Shown here in pieces: positions 47,095-58,953 of a stretch of 64,000 nt of DNA. The notes below the pieces were generated by a model, which saw only the letters and a list, made by a program, of their open reading frames with translations, had not been told where the DNA came from and ran no database searches. Source of the DNA: Atriophallophorus winterbourni (lineage: Eukaryota > Platyhelminthes > Trematoda > Plagiorchiida > Microphallidae); NCBI GenBank assembly GCA_013407085.1, contig JACCGJ010013905.1, positions 32,959 to 96,958 on the forward strand, in the 5' to 3' direction. Positions within the stretch are counted from its first letter, which is position 1. Each line of letters begins with the position of its first letter. Both the position numbers and the translations under genes were made by a program.

Positions 47095-47646
47095 ATGTTA
47101 CGGCGGATATTTAGATGTTTGTACCCGGAGTGTTTTCCTCTCATGATGAACACATATATACACCAGGTTCTAGACTATGCCGCACAAGCTTGGACACAAT
47201 GGCTCCAAAAAGACAGCTTACGTCTGGATCGCATATATCAGAGAGCGTCTAAGCTTGTCATTGGACTCGAAAATATCCAATTCGCCGGGCGATTCAGACG
47301 ACTGGAGCTGATGACATTTGCACAGAGGAGAATGCGAGATGATCTCATCCTCGCATACAAAATACTTACGACTGTTTTCCACCCCTTGGAGATATTATTC
47401 CACTTTCGAAATTCCAGCAATAGCAGTGGAAACACCACACTCCAAACGGAACTGATGCGGTTTTTTTTATTCGGTGCGTGTTCGTTTTTTTGGAATTCGC
47501 TACCTGCCGATTTGGTAAGTTCAAACAGCTTATCTATGTTCAAATCGAAACTCGACGATTATATGAGAATTAATCCAAATTTTGCCCCAACTATTAATAA
47601 TATATATATATATATATATATATATGTAACTATATTTCGACTCTAG
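47095..47646 (+). pseudogene. RT C-terminal region of CR1 element D
   Basis: MLRRIFRCLYPECFPLMMNT, YIHQVLDYAAQAWTQWLQKD, LRLDRIYQRASKLVIGLENI, RFFLFGACSFFWNSLPADLV; ends in NNIYIYIYIY where it runs into a TA microsatellite. Mirror of 40529-40060, where a frameshift splits it. Confidence 0.8.
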
Positions 47647-47704
47647 GGTTATTGTAAATTTAATTGATTTTTCAACCCTAAATCTTTAATCTTGAATCTA
47701 GAGG

Positions 47705-48205
47705 TGATAAGACGGGGTGTGAAATCTTATAGGGAAAGTCGTCACGCTGAGGCAGTGCGAATGTAGTTAACAAGGTGGATGGGGCGGATATCTCAACAAT
47801 CTGGTGTACGGTTCTCCAGCGGATAAAGATTAACCTGCATAACACCTAATGTGCATATGGATTACGTAAGCAATGGGTCCGAGCACGCTGTTCGCACCTG
47901 CACACAAAATAAATAATTTAGGGATTAACACAGCAATAAGTGGGTGTGATCAATCGTCTTGATCTCGCCTGTCTATCTCAGAGAACACAGGATTGGTCAA
48001 GAAAATGCTATTTAAATCAGAACCCTGTTCGTACCGTCACCCTTGGTCTGAAGAAGCTTCTGTGTTCAGAAGCGAAACGTTCCCAAAATATTTCGTATAG
48101 CCGATTCATTGCAAACATTCTTTTCATGATTATGTACTCCCGATCGGTCACGACTATTTTCAAATACCATGTTGAATCCATCAACGATTATTTACCATTT
48201 TAACG
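47705..48205 (+). mobile_element. PLE 3' block in the right arm
   Basis: Mirror of 39415-39908: end of the PLE protein, then 3' UTR with the CTGAAGAAG stem motif at 48048-48085. Confidence 0.75.
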
Positions 48206-48651
48206 CGCGGTAGAAAATGGTCACGAGCGTCACGACCGCTAGACAGAAACAAAAACAAGGGTGCTAATAACATTTGGTTGTTAAGCATAATAAAGTCCAC
48301 ACTGAATTGAGACCCGATTTGCTCAAACAAATGCGGTATTTCTCAATGAACACTGACAGATTCGGGTCACACAAATTGTCAATTTAAATGTCACGGTCTT
48401 CAAATGATGACAATGATTTATCGACATGAATGAACAGATGATTTTCGGTTTGCTTTCGCGAATGTCAGGCCGATCAAATCTTGTTTTGCTTGCAACCACA
48501 ACAAAACATTGGTTGTATCATTAACAAAACGGGACTCTATACACACCCTGGAGCTGGAACTGACAGTTTGTGATAACACGTTATTCTAAAAAGCAGACGA
48601 GCGTGCTGATTTTCGATAGGACACATTTTAAAATCGATAGAGATACAAATC

Positions 48652-48659
48652 TATATAAA
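48652..48659 (+). promoter_or_regulatory. TATA box of NPC2-like gene 4
   Basis: TATATAAA 36 bp before the start codon. Confidence 0.7.
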
Positions 48660-48695
48660 GCAGTTCATTCCGAGCTGTCTCTAATTGTGTGTATC

Positions 48696-49552
48696 ATGTG
48701 TATTATGCAGTACCGATTGTTGTGTGCCACGTTACTGTTTATATTCGTTGCAGCAGAAAAGTCAAATACGAAATTCAACGATTGCGGTAAATTGTATTTT
48801 TGAGATTGAGTAAAACAAGGTTATTATATCGATATCAAATGTAAACGTTATTGTGAATCATCTTTAATTTACTATACATCATCAACGTTAGGATCAAACT
48901 CCTCATAAGAACCACCAACATTTTCCTTGTTACGCTGAAATATTTTCATATAATTTAATGATGATTTTACTTAAACAGGTTCCCTGTACGCAACCATAGT
49001 CTCGGTACAAGTAAATCCATGTCAAGGCAAGCCATGCGTGCTTGTCAAGGGAGACCAAAGCAGCGTCACGATCAGATTCCGTTTAAGTAAGTGCAAGTTC
49101 GAAGGGAATATTCAGCGGACTACCGTTATGATATGACATTAGAAAAACCGCATAATATAATAATGATTTACCATTCTTTCTTTCAGAGAACACAAATTTC
49201 GAACCCGGTAAAATTTCATTAAGTGGAAAGGTTGGCAAGCTAGATCTACCGTTCCCATTGCACGATGCGAACGTTTGTGATCATATCAAGCAAGGATGTC
49301 CGCTCAAATCTACTAGCGATATTTACGAGTTTGAGTATACCAATCACATCAAAAAAAGCTATCCGTCGGTGAGTTGTAAACATTTGTGTTAACATACCTA
49401 TGATTTCAATTATGTAATTAGGCAAACTCTTGTAATACTTTCAAATTTACTTCCAGCTCAACGTCAACATTAAATGGAGCTTGCTGGATACAGCAAACAA
49501 ACCGTTTTTATGCGTTCAATTTCCAGTCGCGTTGCAAAACTCATCTGCGTAA
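48696..49552 (+). CDS. NPC2-like / ML-domain secreted lipid-binding protein, gene 4 (right-arm copy)
   Basis: Exons 48696-48786, 48979-49086, 49187-49368 and 49457-49552; introns 192, 100 and 88 bp, GT-AG, phases 1, 1, 0. 158 residues: signal peptide about 1-20 (MCIMQYRLLCATLLFIFVAA), mature ML domain with cysteines 30, 45, 50, 97, 104 and 146 (DCG, PCQGKPC, VC, GCP, LC). The size and spacing are those of NPC2-type lipid carriers. An alternative start at 48705 (MQYRLL) would also leave a signal peptide. TATA box at 48652 and AATAAA at 49605. It is 92 per cent or so identical to gene 3 in protein and transcribed away from it. Confidence 0.92.
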
Positions 49553-49604
49553 CTATTCGAGAGGAACTCGCATTCGAATATCTATAAAACCATTTGATTC
49601 GACC

Positions 49605-49610
49605 AATAAA
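49605..49610 (+). terminator. Polyadenylation signal of NPC2-like gene 4
   Basis: AATAAA 52 bp after the stop codon. Confidence 0.65.
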
Positions 49611-49849
49611 TTTATAATTACCAGCATTTAAATTTTTTATGGGACGCTGCACATCTCTGAGATCCGAACGTTTTCCCGGTATGCCCTGAATCGAATATTG
49701 TATGAGATTTATAGAGAATTCTTTTTTTAATCTATTAAAAATAGCCCAATGCTTAAGGAACCTCAGTGCAATACTTATATACTCACTGTAGAGAGTGCTA
49801 CGTAACAGCTAGTACAAAACATAATAAACATATTTCAGTATCAAATTGC

Positions 49850-50190
49850 ACCCGATATCCAACACTACATCATTCATATGCACCAAAATAGGAAGATGAC
49901 TATTCGCAGATTCTGTTGGAACCACACTTGTGACGGCTATTCTTCGGGAAAGATTGCTGTCCACGCAAACCTGAACGTGTTGATCAGTGAGGTTAATTCT
50001 GGTTCAATTCATAATATTCCCTTTATCAATACACTTTAAGCTTATGCGTTTAATCTCATAATTAACTCGACCGAATGATTTGGAAATATTAAGGTACGAA
50101 GCATGTACAACACCGCCTTCATCTAGTGCCTTGGTCCGATTCTCCAAACTACTAAGAAGGTTACATTGACAGGATCAATTTCTTCGAAAA
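49850..50190 (-). mobile_element. CR1 RT relic at the outer edge of the right arm
   Basis: Mirror of 37440-37810; degenerate. Confidence 0.6.
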
Positions 50191-50612
50191 AAGTGTTGCA
50201 CTGCAATCAAAATATTTTGACCAGATGCTCTCAATTACTTCAGAGATAACTGAAGGTAACTTTACAGGTCAATACTTAACCGTTTCTGAATGACAGAAAC
50301 TGATTCATTAAGCCATTGTGCTTCTAAACATTTTCAGTTTTAAAACAAAAAAATTCCTGTCTTCAGATGTATGACATTAATGTATTTAAATGTATATAAA
50401 TTTTTCGAATCAAGTCGCCCGGGCCAATGGCCATCCCATATATAGCGCGAAGTGCCAGTGGTGTTAATATCTCACATCTGAACGATGCCTCTGTACTTTG
50501 TGACTACTCTCGGTACACACACTTTACAACTAGTTAGAAAGTTAGAAATAAATATTATGCACATTTCTCCATATTTGTTACCGCGGCCGTGTTTAAACCC
50601 CTACCTGTCTAC

Positions 50613-52160
50613 AAGATTCAAGATTCAAGTTTCATGATTCAAGATTTATGGTTAAAAAAACAAATTGTTGTACAGTACCATAGGATATACGTATAAAAAA
50701 AATTAAAAAAAAATCGTTACTTGTATGATCATATCCATGTTCTTCGTAGGTGGAGCAAAATAATCCCCAATGGCGACTGAGGGAAAAGAATCTTTGGATG
50801 GACGGTAGTTCCGTGCGTTAAAAATAAAGACATCAATAGGTAGGGGCCAACGCAGTAGTTCTCAACATAGGGTTTAAAGATGTGCTCGTTAGCTGAGGTA
50901 ACAATATCTGTTGGCAAGCTATTCCACATCGAAGAAGTTACGACGACAATTCAATCGTGAGTGTGTGATTTGAAGGGTCAAAGGGTGGCTGCGTGCGGGG
51001 ACAACGGAACCAAAATTGAAGAGGTGTTTGAAAGGGTGGGATTTCGCGTAGATGATTCGATATGTCAGAGTGAGGTCGTGTAATATACGTCTGCGCTCGA
51101 GGGTGCACAGTCCAAGTCTGGTCAGTCGCTGCTCAAAGGGTAAATTATTCAATCCGGTAACCATTTTGGTTGCCTTGTGATAAATTCGTTCGAGGAGCGA
51201 GATGTTTTTTTTCATCCATGGCGTCCAAGCTTGTACAGCGTAGTCAACGACAGGATGTATGTAAGTGTTTAGTAATTTCGCGAGTGAGTGTGGTGGGAAA
51301 CGTCCGAAAATGCATTTCAGTAAACCGAGCAAGCTGCACGCACGCTTGTAGACGACTTCACACTGTAAGCTGTTGTACAAAGTGCCAGACACCCAGATGC
51401 CGAGATCTTTTTGTGATGTACTCCATTCAAGCGGGTGGCTGCCAAGTGTATAGGTTAAGGGAAAGGGTTTTCCGACTTGCAACATTTTGCACTTGCGGAG
51501 ATTAAATGGCAGGTTGTTTTGGATTGACCACTGGTGCAGTTTATTCAAATCTCCTTGCAGAACTTGACAGTCCTCGATAGAGTTGACCTTCGTCCAGATT
51601 TTTACATCGTCTGCGAATAAAACAAGCTTACATGCTAGTAAGTTCGGTAGATCGTTTATAAATATGAGAAACAGTATCGGACCGAGAACCGAACCCTGAG
51701 GGACTCCGCTAGTGGCTTCAATTGTTCGAGAAGTTTCACCATCTATTCTGACTTTTACTTTGCGTCCAGACAGGTAACTTGTGAACCATGTTAATAAGTT
51801 TCCGATGACGCCAACATTCTGCAGCTTCTGAAGTAGTAAGGAGTGATTCACTCTGTCGAATGCTTTAGATATATCTAAGTAACCGGCATGGACGGAACCC
51901 CCTTGGTCTAGTGCTTGCGTCCAGTCATTTAGAGTCGTGAGCAAGTTAGACAGGCATGAATATGTTTTTCTAAATCCATGTTGTGTGAAAGTTATTAGCT
52001 GATGTTTCTCGAGATGTTCAACAAGTCGTTCACACACCAGGCGTTCCAACATTTTAGAAACCGCTGAAAGAACGTCACGGGTCGGTAATTTGCCGGATCA
52101 GAACGACTGCCGCTTTGTAGATTGGTGTGATAACACCGGTTTCCCATTGAAGCAGCGGTC
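50613..52160 (-). mobile_element. CR1 element E (GATTCAA tail), 5'-truncated, best preserved
   Basis: Minus strand from WETGVITPIYK at about 52155 to a tail of AAGATTCAAGATTCAAG form (plus strand) at 50613-50655. The RT ORF is open for 377 codons. Confidence 0.87.
50919..52052 (-). pseudogene. RT ORF of CR1 element E, 377 codons open
   Basis: MLERLVCERLVEHLEKHQLI, QHGFRKTYSCLSNLLTTLND, GYLDISKAFDRVNHSLLLQK, SGVPQGSVLGPILFLIFIND, LVLFADDVKIWTKV, LNTYIHPVVDYAVQAWTPWM, SRLNCRRNFF. All RT blocks from the first catalytic Asp onward are intact, including FADD. A frameshift at about 50925 separates the last 60 codons (MWNSLPTDIV). The fingers region, endonuclease and ORF1 are missing, so it is a dead copy, but apparently a young one. 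Confidence 0.87.
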
Positions 52161-52740
52161 TCTATTTCTAATGGATAATCAAGCTTAACCGTACGCATTT
52201 AAACGTCATTTAACCATAATATTATGAGTAAACGGTAATTGTTCACAACATTTACGAAAATGTTTATCGATTAGATCAAATATAAATTGCTTATACTCCA
52301 GTATACATAAAGTTATGTAATTTTGGAAATTAGGTTAAAAGAACCTGACCATTTTTAGTGCTTATATCAATGACATAAATTTAATCGTAGTCGGTTAAAT
52401 ATAGAAAAATCTTTCATATTGAACAAAATTGTAACTCAACATATAAAAAATGCTTACGGATTAAAGGGAATAATAAACAATGTTATAAATAGAAATCATC
52501 ATAGCAATTTTACTGTAAATGAAAAAAAAACATCTAAAACAAACAAAAGTCTGACTAATGTAATCTACTAATATATATATATATATATATCCCAGTGAGG
52601 TTATTTCCCCAACCGCTGAAAAAGTGTACTTCAAACAAATCTTATAATTGAGGAGTGACAACATATGCCATTACAATCAAAACAGAAAATGTTGGAAAGA
52701 AGTTGTTCTGTGGCTTTGATTCAGAGCGCCAACTGGCGGT
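52161..52740. other. No gene recognised; short TA microsatellite at 52570-52590
   Basis: AT-rich gap between CR1 element E and the SR2-like LINE. Nothing else visible. Confidence 0.55.
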
Positions 52741-52995
52741 ACGTCTTGTCGTCTTACTTACCTACTTACTACCGCCATTCGTCCTGTCTGAAGCATATGC
52801 CGCCAACAAGCTATCTCCAGGCATCCCGATTCTCGGCTAGTTTCTCCAGCTGTCATCACGTCTTGCCTATCTTCTTGGCGTCTGCATTGAAATCTCGGCG
52901 CCAGGTATTTATAGTCCGCCATCTCTTCCTCTTCCACTGGGGGTTCCAGGTGATGGATTGTCTGGTGATGTTTGATGCAGGTTTGCAGTGGTTTC
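52741..52995 (-). mobile_element. SR2-like LINE, C-terminal end (separated from the main part by CR1 element F)
   Basis: Minus-strand reading SNITRQSITWNPQWKRKRWR, LEKLAENRDAWR and LVGGICFRQDEWR is the typical C-terminus of RTE/SR2-type LINEs. It has two stops. Confidence 0.7.
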
Positions 52996-54964
52996 AAGTT
53001 TCAAGATTCAAGATTCAGGAATTTATGGTTACAGAAAGCTCATAGCTTCACGATTACACTATCATAGTAAATATTCGTTCCATGAAAAATGAATAGAAAC
53101 TAATTATGTAATGTCAAGTGTAGTCAAGTTGAATACTTACGACGAGTCAATACGCAGTTGTCGTTAAATCGTTATGCAACAAATAATTGTTCAAATTTCG
53201 AATGAAAGTTTCGACGCTGGGAGCGATTACAGTAATTTCGGGAAGGCATTCCAAAGGAATCAGACACGTACAAAATAAAAATATCAGCGATAACTAATAC
53301 GGAAATGGTGAATTTGTAGTGTCGCTGAGTGGCTACGTGTATGTTATGACTCACGGTATTTGAATAAATGATTTAAAGATGGTGTGGGGTATTTAATATT
53401 TTGTATATTAGTATCACATCACAACGAAGGCTTATTTGAAGGGGAGCAGGGAGTCTCAGTTTTTGCAATCGTTCCTCGTACGTTAGTTTCCGGAAACAAC
53501 ATACGAGTTTGGTTGCACGATGGTATATTTTATCAAGCATTAGTATATCCTTTTTTAATCACGAAGTCCGAGCTTGTGATGCATGCTCCATAGTTGGAAT
53601 AAAGTAAGCTTTCATGATGGTGGGCAAAGTTCCAGGCGGGAAGGTCCTGAAAATCCGTCGCGATACACCAAAAAGCTTGGAAGCACGCTTTTAAGATGAC
53701 CTCACAATCCAGGCTGTTCTTTAGGCTGTCGCATATCTAGACTCCAAGATCACTTTCCGATTAGGTATAGCTTAAGATCGTCTGCCTAAAGTGATATTGG
53801 TACTGTAATGGCGTACCAATTTGCAACACCTTGAATTTTTTGGAATTTGAATGACAGCTTATTCCGTACCAACAATTCGTGGATAGCATCTAAATCACTT
53901 TGCAGCTGTACACAGTCTGCAGTTGATTTTATCCGCGTCCAAATTTTAATATCATCAGAAATGAGAAACACCTTGCATAGTAGGTCGTTGATGTAAACCA
54001 AGAAAAGCACTGGCCAGAGAACAGAACCTTGCGTTACACCACTAGATGCATCAATAACCCGTGATTGTACCCCGTTGATTCTAAGGATCGAGCTTAGCTC
54101 CCTGAGGTAACTTTCAAGCTATACGAGTAGCTGTTTGCTGATACCCATTTGCTTCAGCTTTTGTAGATGTCGAAAGTGATCAACTCGATCAATAGCTTTA
54201 GACATATCCAGATAGCAAGCGTGGATGGTAGCTCTTTCGTCAACCGCTTGTGTCCAGTCGTTCAACACCGTCAAAAAGTTTGTTAAGCATGAGCGAGATT
54301 TAGGAAAACCATGCTGCGCTACAGATAGTAAATTTTGTGATTCCGAGTAATGAACTATTTTTCCTTCACTATACGCTCTAGAATTTGTATATCACAGGAA
54401 GTAAGGTGACAGGACGGTAGTTTGCAGGATATGAACGTCTACCACCCTTGTAGATAGGTGAACTTACTTCTGACTTCCACTCTGTTGGAACCAATTTTTG
54501 GTCAGAGAATGTTTAAACAGTTCACTTAAAGTTTCACACAGCTGCTGGTCACATGATTTCAGTACATTTGGTGTGATTTCGTCCGCTTCAGGAGGATTTC
54601 CTAGGGTTCAGTAGACACTAGATGATCAATCCGACCGAGGTGGGCAATATGATCAACACCCTCAACTGCCGGTGTCTCGGAAGTGAGGATTAAATCCGAA
54701 ACGGACGGCAACTCTGATATTCTGTGAGCAAAGTCGAACACATGGTTATGTAGTGGACGCATGTCAATCAGCTCACGGAATTTATGATCTAGTGTGTGCA
54801 GAGGATGATGTGATCTGTAAAAGAGATGAGGAAGGTTGAAGTCCCCATGGCCAGTAATTGATAGTTTTGCATATCGGCTGCGTAGTGTGACGCTTCTAAT
54901 AACCTGTCGTTTTGTGCATCCATCGAGGCTAATCCATTGCCAGCGTCTCTAATGGATGCCGTTG
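52996..54964 (-). mobile_element. CR1 element F (GATTCAA tail), decayed, inserted in the SR2-like LINE
   Basis: Minus strand: endonuclease C-terminal half (54964-54600: LASMDAQNDRLLEASHYAAD, LRPLHNHVFDFAHRI-like), RT with stops (54500-53760; LISDDIKIWTRIKS in place of LFADD), 3' UTR, tail at 53000-53025. Confidence 0.75.
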
Positions 54965-55000
54965 TCAACAAGTTGCTGCATCGTTCGTTGCCACAATACT

Positions 55001-55318
55001 TTATTGCTGATCTTCTCGGGTCTTTAATATCTTACTGAGGCAGATGTTGATGAAGACCGGGATTTTCTTCATGATGGTGGCTGTGGTACTCCAGATATGT
55101 GCTCTGTAGTAGGTGAAACTGTTCACCTCTTCCAGCGCCTCGCCTTGGACTGTGATTGTCGTGTTGGATGTGTTGTTCGTGAACACCTTGCTCTTCTCTC
55201 TGTTTATGTTGAGACCTAGTCCTGCTGAATTAACCGCAACGGTGCTAGTCTTTTCTTGCATTTGTGGTTGGGTGTGGGCGAAAAGAGACAGATCGTCCGC
55301 GAAATCGAGGTCATCCAA
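55001..55318 (-). pseudogene. RT catalytic segment of the SR2-like LINE
   Basis: Begins MDDLDFADDLSLFAHTQPQM with the catalytic FADD, then VNSAGLGLNINREKSKVFTN and ITVQGEALEEVNSFTYYRAH. It contains an internal deletion: about 45 residues after the SFTYLG block are missing before the IMKKIPVFINICLSKILK block. Confidence 0.8.
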
Positions 55319-56594
55319 CTGCTTCCAAAGTGTCTACAGGATGCCGTTTCGCTTCTGGTCTGTCGATATCTTCATGATCCCGTCTATGACTAGCGGGAAG
55401 AGAAACGGGGATAGTAAGCAGCCTTGCCCCACTCTGGTTCTCACTTCGAAGATGTCAGTGAGTTGTCTGCCATGCACCATTCTGCAGGTCATTCTTTCAT
55501 ATGACTTCTTGATGACGTTGGTGATTTTATGGTACTCCATATTGTCTCATTAGTCTCCAGAGGATCACTCTGTCGATGCTGTCAAATGCCTTTTCAAAGT
55601 CGATGAATTTGAAGTAGAGATACGACTTCAATTCCAGGGACAGCTCTAAAATGAGGCGCAGTTTTGCGATTTATTCCGTGCACGATCTCTCTTTTCAAAA
55701 GTTGGCTTGTTGGTCACGAAGCTGTGGGTCAACATCGTCTTTCATTTTGTTCAAAAGGATGTGCTTAAACACATTCCCTGAGATGGACAGCAGCCTTGTC
55801 TCTCGGTATTTGGAGCAGGAACTGAAATCGCCTTCCTTGGGAAGTTTGATTAGCTAGCCTTCTTTTTACTCAGCTAATACTTCTTCTTCCCAGATCTTGC
55901 AGAAAAGTGGGTGAAGGAGCTCCACCCTGGTCTCGACATCCGCTCTCAGCGCTTCTGCCGGGATGCTGTCAGGTCTTATAGCTCCGCCGTTCTTCAAGGG
56001 CCTAATGGCGCTGCGGATCTCTTCCGTCGTAGGTGCATAGCAATTGATTGCCAGCTTGCTTTCAGCTGGCAGTATCTCCGATGGGTTACAAGGAGCTTTT
56101 CTGATGAGTAACTCTTGAACGTGCTTGATCCAAGTATTTTTCTGTCCTTTTCGTCTGCTATCGCTTCTCCATCTTTGTTCTCCCCTTGCCTTTCTGGCTC
56201 GGCAAACTTTCATGTTAGTTTCTTGATGGTGGAATACAAGTCCTTGTTTTTGTTTTGATGCGCGGCTTCTTTGGTCAGTGTCTCTACGTATTTCCGCTTT
56301 TCTGCTCTGACGCTCCGCTTGACAATTCTATTTGCTTCTGTATATTCTTCTTGTGTTTTTGCGTTCGTTTCTCTCGTTCTGCTGTAGTTCATCATTGCTT
56401 TTTTACTCTTCTTTCTTCTATCTTTTGTAGCATCCATGCTGAGATCCATTCGTTGTGCGTGTATATTTTATGGCCCAGGACTACTCGACATATTGAGTTC
56501 ACCGCATCTTTCACATTCTGTCACTTCTTTCTATCGTCTCTTCCTTAAGCAGCCCTTCCAGGATCTGGAACTTTTTGAAAAGGTTGACATTGAA

Positions 56595-56996
56595 CTATTC
56601 TTCCTTTTTACTGTCTTTCAGCATAGCGGCGTTGTATCGCCGTCGTTGACCGGACTTCATCTTTAACTTGGCGACAAGTAGATGATGGCCGAAAGCAACG
56701 TCTTGAAGAGTGCGTCGAAACTGCTTTCCGATACACACGTGGTTGATCTGGTTTACTGTCGACAAATTTATTGACACCCAAGTCGTTTTGCGTATCCTTC
56801 TGTAGTGAAAAGCACTTCCTCTGATGAACAAATTGCTTGCGGCGCATAGGTCAGCTAATCTCTCTCCGTTGTCATTCATCTCGCCCAGCCGTTGCTGCTC
56901 CATGATCTTATTAAACCATCGGTTGTCACTGCCAATCTTTTTGGTGAGTTCACCCATTGCAATGACGATATCCCTCTTTGGTCTTTCTTGTATCAT
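56595..56996 (-). pseudogene. Endonuclease C-terminal segment of the SR2-like LINE
   Basis: 133 open codons: IVIAMGELTKKIGSDN where GDFN has become GELT, MNDNGERLADLCAASNLFIR, VAFGHHLLVAKLKMK where the usual GSDHHL is changed. The catalytic residues are therefore gone. Confidence 0.75.
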
Positions 56997-57470
56997 GGTT
57001 GACAGTTTGCTGTAAAAATCCGCCTTCTCCTCCTATTCAATATCATTCGCCGGGACGTAGAACTAGATTATGTCCATGTTGATACTCTTCTCCGTTATAT
57101 AGAAGAACGTTGACATGATCCGTTGTTTATGCAATTCTTACACAATGAGCGCTCTCTGTGTCGACTTTGAAAGCATCAAGGGCACTCCCTGGGTGTTTGC
57201 AGCATCTTCTTGCCCGTGGCCCGAGTACAACAGTAATTCACCCAAAGTCAGTCGCATCTACCCGGAACCAATCCATCTTGACTCGCTGATCACTAAGACG
57301 TTGAGGTTATACTTTCTCATCTTTGCGGTCACTGGTACTGTCCTTTCAGTCTCATACAACGTCCGGACGTTCCATGTGGAGATTGTAGTAGTGGTCCTGG
57401 TGGAGACGATGGTCATCAGCCTGACGGCTTCCAGATGACACTGGCTTTCCCCTTACCGGGTCCGCTTTGT

Positions 57471-58900
57471 CTGTTAGTATTTATATTAACGTTTATGTAG
57501 CTAGAAATCGTTTTACAAGGTTAGGTAGCTAGCCCCACGCTCAACCCTCCTCCTTTTGCAGCCGGTCTTGGTACCGTCTCAGTTCAATTCAAATTATCCC
57601 GTCGGGAATACAGTTTTAATTACGAGCATCAATGTGTCTAAATAACATGTTCAAATAGAGTGAAACAAAAGATAAGTGACATGAAATGATTGTACAATAA
57701 AGTTGTGTAGAGACGCTAGTCCGCTGCATGTTCAAATTCGAAAACCTACAATACGCATTTTGTTGCTACTCAGGAAGGATATAATACATGAGGAATGTTT
57801 CATATCATGAGCAGTTTGTTGTCACTTCGTAGGCGATGTGCTAAAAATGTGACTTTGACAGAAAGCACATTATAAGCAGCGTCTTTTGATCAAGCTAAAA
57901 TTAGTGTGAATGCTCACATGATTTAGGTAAATTATTCTTTGTCATTCAAGCAAGATTAATTGAATGAATTGATAATGAATGGAAATTATAGTGTGTGAAC
58001 ACTTCGAAGTATTGAGAAGATATTAATCCATTCTAGTCCTTTTCACATGAAAAGATTCCTGCCAGAAAAACGTTTGGGTTGAATAGGGTGGATATAATTG
58101 AGGGCAAGCTTAAAATTACGATTGATTTGAATACATGCTACTTGTAAGTAGAGTATGACACGATAAATATTAAGAATAAGAAAGCGGTAAGCTTTCCAAT
58201 AACTGCTGGACGACAAACGTTTAAAATATCCTTAAAAAATATCAGATCACCTTCTATGTTCGAAATCTGAATAATTCTGAGCCACTGTAATATATTGGCA
58301 AAACAACAGAATTATCTTACAGAAAAATGTTTAATCACCGCAGGCATGTGCGGGGATGTCGGAGGGACAATGTGACAGCGGATTATTTCTATTTTAAGAA
58401 GCTCTTCAATATAATGTTCAAAAAACACAGAGTAAGTTTTACTGCTTAAACTGAAAGGCATCTCGACAACGAGCACGCCTCTGGCGAACAATCTACGAAC
58501 GATTTCAATTATCTCTTCAAGACCACCAGATCGGGAGTGTTTGGTGTTTTAAACTAATTCACAATATTTTCTATTTACTGATGTTTACACAGTTGAACTA
58601 AAACTAGAGTTGGCAGATTGGAGTTGATAAACATTGTGAAAAAATTTAATTGGAATCCCAGTATACCGTTTCAAATAGTGAGCAATAATGGTCTAGTCCG
58701 CAACTGTCCTTGACAGAAGTTTAATTGCATCAAAGCAAGTATGAGTCACTACCAGACATTACATAGGGACCAGGCCTTACTATTAGTCTATTGGTTTGGT
58801 CAAATTCATGGTATTGAGCCACACATTAGCAACCACGTAATTAATAGACGTTCACATGGTAAACAAAGATGATTACTAAAGTAATGTGTTGCTCACATCC
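57471..58900. other. No gene recognised
   Basis: About 1.4 kb of AT-rich DNA before the hammerhead array, with no domain or long frame. Confidence 0.55.
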
Positions 58901-58911
58901 CCGAAATTACA

Positions 58912-58953
58912 CTCCACTACCGGTTTCTGGCTGTTTGCCGTCATCAGGTGGAG
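58912..58953 (-). ncRNA. Type I hammerhead ribozyme (intact, GTA site)
   Basis: Minus strand: helix I CTCCAC with GTGGAG (six pairs), CTGATGA, helix II CGGC-AAACA-GCCA (three pairs plus a C-A mismatch next to the core), GAAA, helix III ACC/GGT, cleavage after GTA. All invariant core bases are present. Confidence 0.8.

Larger units (their letters stand above)
44919..47690 (+). mobile_element. CR1 element D (GATTAAA-type tail), internally deleted, opposed to element C
   Basis: Plus strand: ORF1 with a zinc-finger region (44919-46020), leader (46169-46470), endonuclease N-terminal half (46680-47043), then a direct jump to the RT C-terminus (47044-47646), 3' UTR and tail. The region equivalent to 40581 to about 42430 of element C is missing, removing the RT catalytic core. 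The junction is at 47043/47044, the same point where homology with the left arm begins. Confidence 0.82.
47044..50281. repeat. Large inverted repeat, right arm
   Basis: Mirror of 37331-40580. Inner edge: AATGGTCT at 47044, matching AGACCATT ending at 40580. Outer edge: GGTCAATACTTAACC ending at 50281, matching GGTTAAGTATTGACC at 37331. Confidence 0.92.
54965..57470 (-). mobile_element. SR2-like RTE LINE, main part, inactive
   Basis: Minus strand: endonuclease (57438-56595), linker (56449-56210), RT start (56213-55866), RT core (55540-55001). Motifs: GSDNRWFNKIMEQQRLG, APTTEEIRSAIRPLKNG, GCLLSPFLFPLVID, LDDLDFADDLSLFAHTQPQM-like, GLNINREKSKVF. These are those of schistosome-type RTE elements and differ from the CDS family at 8-12 kb. 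Many stops. Its C-terminus is at 52995-52741. Confidence 0.82.

Noticed and set aside
55113..55553. 146-codon plus-strand frame
   Set aside because: Shadow of the SR2-like RT on the opposite strand.
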